Assembly (NCBI GenBank): GCA_009602725.1
Contig: WELB01000178.1
Coordinates: 63,853-116,901 of the forward strand
Direction: 5' to 3'
Length of the DNA: 53,049 nt
Origin: Spirogloea muscicola
Taxonomy: Eukaryota; Streptophyta; Zygnematophyceae; Spirogloeales; Spirogloeaceae
Shown in pieces: positions 51,001-53,049 of the stretch. The position numbers were made by a program, and so were the translations under genes. The notes beneath the pieces were generated by a model. That model had not been told where the DNA came from, searched no databases, and was given only the letters and a program-made list of their open reading frames with translations. Each line of letters opens with the position of its first letter. Positions within the stretch are counted from its first letter, which is position 1.

Positions 51001-52759
51001 CTCCTGTCACCTAGCACAACAAGATTGACAGCAGAGCAACAATCACATGGCCGTGGCCTTACTGTCAAACAGAAACTAGGAGCAAAGATCTGACACAAGC
51101 TTAAGGCGTGGGGTTACCTTGGCAAGAGGCTGCTCCATGCACATTTCATAGAGGACAACAGCTGTAAATCGGTCGAATAGACGGCCACGCCTGCTCCATC
51201 AAGGCCAAAGTCGAGATCCAGACTTAGATAAGTGGCTGCAGGTGTAGAAGGCTTCCACGAGCACGACTTGTTGGGCTGAGGGGCACAATCTGTTTGCTTA
51301 CTGCCAAGCGAAGACGGCACGAGCAGGCTGGTCTTCAGGAGTGTAAGTGCATTGAATTGACCAGAAGTCTTCAGGCACGTGGGCCTGCACTTGCCAGTAG
51401 CGCTCAACCACAAACCCCAACGTGGGGAACTGCAGAGCACGCAAACATTCATATGACATATTTGGATTAACCAGCAGCACCCTTAGCAGATGCAAAGAGA
51501 GCAGAAACAAATAGCTTGAGCCACTGCAAGCCTTGTTGCAGACATTGATTGAGCTGGAACATTGATTGAGCTGGAACCTGGCATGGTCCGTAGCTGAGAA
51601 CAACTTTCCGCGAGCCATCTTCAATAGAGGGCAATTCAAAGCAGTCCTGAAGCAGCATGGTTTGGAAGCGCGTAAATGATGCACCAATCCGAAGGTCAAC
51701 TTCCTGCACGCTCACCCTCCCGCAAGCATAAGCTAGGACGAAACAAGGTTGTAGGCGTCAGAGCTACTGAGAGCATTCAAGCCATGCAACACTTGCAATG
51801 TCTGTTGGTAGGACAGCAGGACACACTGACCTGGCGGGCGTCAACTGCCTCTGCGAACAGCCGGTTTGGCTGCACCAAGTTCTGCACTGCGTGATGGATA
51901 TCTCTGGAGGCAGACACGGGGAATGTTAAGGACAGCACAGAGTCGGGTCCAAGGGTAATGCTGCAATCTGGACTTACTTATTTCTCGCCTAAAGTAGGCC
52001 CAAAGAACACAGAGCCCTGCGCTAGCAAGGCCAGGCCATCTTGAGTCACTGGCTGGGTCGACGTAAGCATGTTGGAGGCAGGCTCAACCTGTCAATCAGA
52101 GCAGAGAAGCGGGCACGCAGCACCCGCAGACGGGGGTTGACCGCCTGGCAGACCTGTAGGACCTCAAACGCGATGTTTTCGCCCTCTCGATCGCAGTCGA
52201 GCCAGAGCACCAGCCACTGGCAGCTGCCATCGCCAGCAGGACTCCACAACAATGGAGGAGAGGGGGCGGTTGCATCTTTGAGAGCCTGACAGAGGGAGTG
52301 TATGCCAACATGCGTGCCAGGTGAAACCAATGCAAGCACCAGAGATGGCGCTATGCAACCCGATGCTTGGACTATTAGAGACAGGGTTTAGCGAACACGC
52401 CTGCGGGCCTCTTCCTGCAAGCCTTGGAGCAGTGGCTGCTTGTCGTTGGGCACGCGCTTCTCGACGGGCACGTCAAAGAGCGCAAGAGGATCGCAGGCGC
52501 TCCATTTGCGGAGAGCGGGCGGGAAGTCGAGCTCCATTAGGTGGCCCGTCACGGAGGTCATGACCATGTGGCAGGCCTGGCCGCGGATGGCGTACGGGAA
52601 GTCAAAGAGGCGGTTGTAGGGCGAGCGGCCAGGCCGGGAGGCAGGCATGCGGCCGCCGGCCAGAATGGCGGCAACGCCTTTGGCCACGGACGGCTTCTCC
52701 GCGACATTGAGCACCCGCACGACGCCGCCGCCGCCGCCGCCCCCGCCGCCGCGAGCCAT
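48009..52759 (-). CDS. TOP3A: DNA topoisomerase III-alpha, 19 exons
   Basis: Type IA topoisomerase that passes single strands through a transient nick; in eukaryotes it partners RecQ helicase and RMI1 to dissolve recombination intermediates. Exons (minus): 52759-52401, 52223-52089, 51903-51831, 51703-51578, 51429-51302, 51190-51118, 51010-50894, 50800-50717, 50606-50427, 50320-50192, 50072-49998, 49914-49825, 49714-49610, 49456-49239, 49128-49020, 48910-48872, 48726-48648, 48511-48440, 48130-48009. All phases close, giving 770 codons plus stop. The N-terminus has a Gly run and [25 protein letters not shown] is at about 127-136; the active-site Tyr lies in ISYPRTET (about Tyr350). Also present are HPPIHP, VRHFLAC and EGIGTDAT. 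The C-terminal zinc motifs are [26 protein letters not shown] and CIGGC. Intron 1 fits best as GC-AG; the others are GT-AG. No break is seen, so it looks functional. Confidence 0.93.
48175..48350 (-). pseudogene. LINE end inside the last TOP3A intron
   Basis: In the 309-bp intron between exons 18 and 19, the minus strand reads [17 protein letters not shown] and a stop (near 48272), matching the LINE C-terminal end. A 3' UTR remnant with hairpin GGCTGTGGAAAGCCAGCC lies at 48197-48214. It is in the same orientation as the gene. The splice sites of exons 18 and 19 lie outside it. Confidence 0.65.
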
Positions 52760-53049
52760 GGCCCAGGTGGAGGGCCGGAACTGCAGTCAGTACTACCGGC
52801 TTAAATTCGAAACTCCGCACTGGGCGCCAGGCAGGGATGGCTTGCGGACTGGGGGCCTCCCAGAGAGAGGCCAAGAAGAAAAAAGAAGAAGAAGTGCTCG
52901 CCCATAGAGAAGAGGCCGGCCCTTCAGATTGGGGAGAGTTATTTACGTCCACTTCAACAGCGTCGCCGCCTCAAAGAAGAAAAACGGCCAACCGATCTTG
53001 CTCAGCGCTCCCTGCTAGTTTTGCAACGGCCCCCCGGCCCCCCCCCCCC
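52760..53049. other. TOP3A upstream region and window end
   Basis: Presumed promoter and 5' UTR of TOP3A on the minus strand. No TATA box is evident; the sequence is GC-rich. A LINE tail lies at 52872-52916. The window ends in a C-rich homopolymer (53030-53049), similar in style to the G tract at 44024 and likely the limit of the assembly. Confidence 0.4.
52872..52916 (-). mobile_element. Very short LINE 3' terminus upstream of TOP3A
   Basis: In minus sense: CCTCTTCTCTATGGGCGAGC, AC and then a (TTC)n/T-rich tail. Only the last ~30 bp of the LINE plus its tail are present, about 115 bp before the TOP3A start codon. It helps define the true 3' end of the LINE family. Confidence 0.7.

Noticed and set aside
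48009-52759. TOP3A as a decayed pseudogene
   Set aside because: Separate short open frames looked broken at first, but 19 exons join with consistent phases, intact active-site motifs and zinc motifs.
52388-52759. Intronless short TOP3 gene ending at the first stop (TAA near 52390)
   Set aside because: The stop lies in intron 1; the TOPRIM motif and the rest of the enzyme follow in later exons.

Overview
This window looks like nuclear DNA of a green alga or a related photosynthetic eukaryote. About 46 kb of it is transposon-derived, followed by one intron-rich host gene. Three things suggest this assignment: (i) chromodomain-bearing Ty3/gypsy elements whose primer-binding site matches the 3' end of initiator tRNA-Met; (ii) non-LTR elements ending in a Cys/His plus restriction-like-endonuclease module; (iii) a DNA topoisomerase III-alpha gene split into 19 short exons. 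The assignment is inferred; no rRNA or organellar marker is present.

Layout. 1-9,062: 5'-truncated non-LTR (LINE) C-termini cut by LTRs, then two minus-strand gypsy ends (3,775-5,418 and 5,816-8,245). 9,063-10,695: non-gene DNA with a spaced direct repeat and a 53-bp tandem duplication. 10,696-20,290: solo LTRs, LINE ends, a three-level LTR nest (15,301-17,380) that is the 3' end of an internally deleted minus-strand gypsy, and an unrecognised broken ORF. 20,308-27,467: a minus-strand gypsy with gag, protease linker, RT, RNase H, integrase and chromodomain, whose 3' LTR holds a solo LTR with a GATTA target duplication. 27,468-38,125: a four-level nest. An old plus-strand gypsy is split by a solo LTR (duplication GGTCT), which is split by a second solo LTR (GCCGG), which is split by a structurally complete gypsy at 29,728-36,494 (CCGTG). 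38,376-39,833: lower-GC DNA, then a 340-bp repeat also found inverted at the start of the window. 39,834-40,426: assembly gap. 40,427-46,045: one partial and one solo LTR, then a pile of about a dozen LINE 3' ends in both orientations. 46,046-48,008: lower-GC DNA with no recognised gene. 48,009-52,759: TOP3A on the minus strand.

How the parts fit. The LTR families share a layout: a U3 with inverted repeats, a TATA-like box, a CTG/CCG-rich stretch and a conserved U5. Four solo LTRs have exact 5-bp target duplications, and a fifth has one mismatch, so insertion order can be read directly. The LINE copies keep only the C-terminus and a 3' UTR with a strong hairpin, as expected for target-primed reverse transcription with 5' truncation. 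The complete gypsy has paired LTRs, PBS, PPT and all domains, but its pol carries two frameshifts and three in-frame stop codons. TOP3A is the only host gene I can name. All its splice phases close over 770 codons if intron 1 has a GC-AG boundary.
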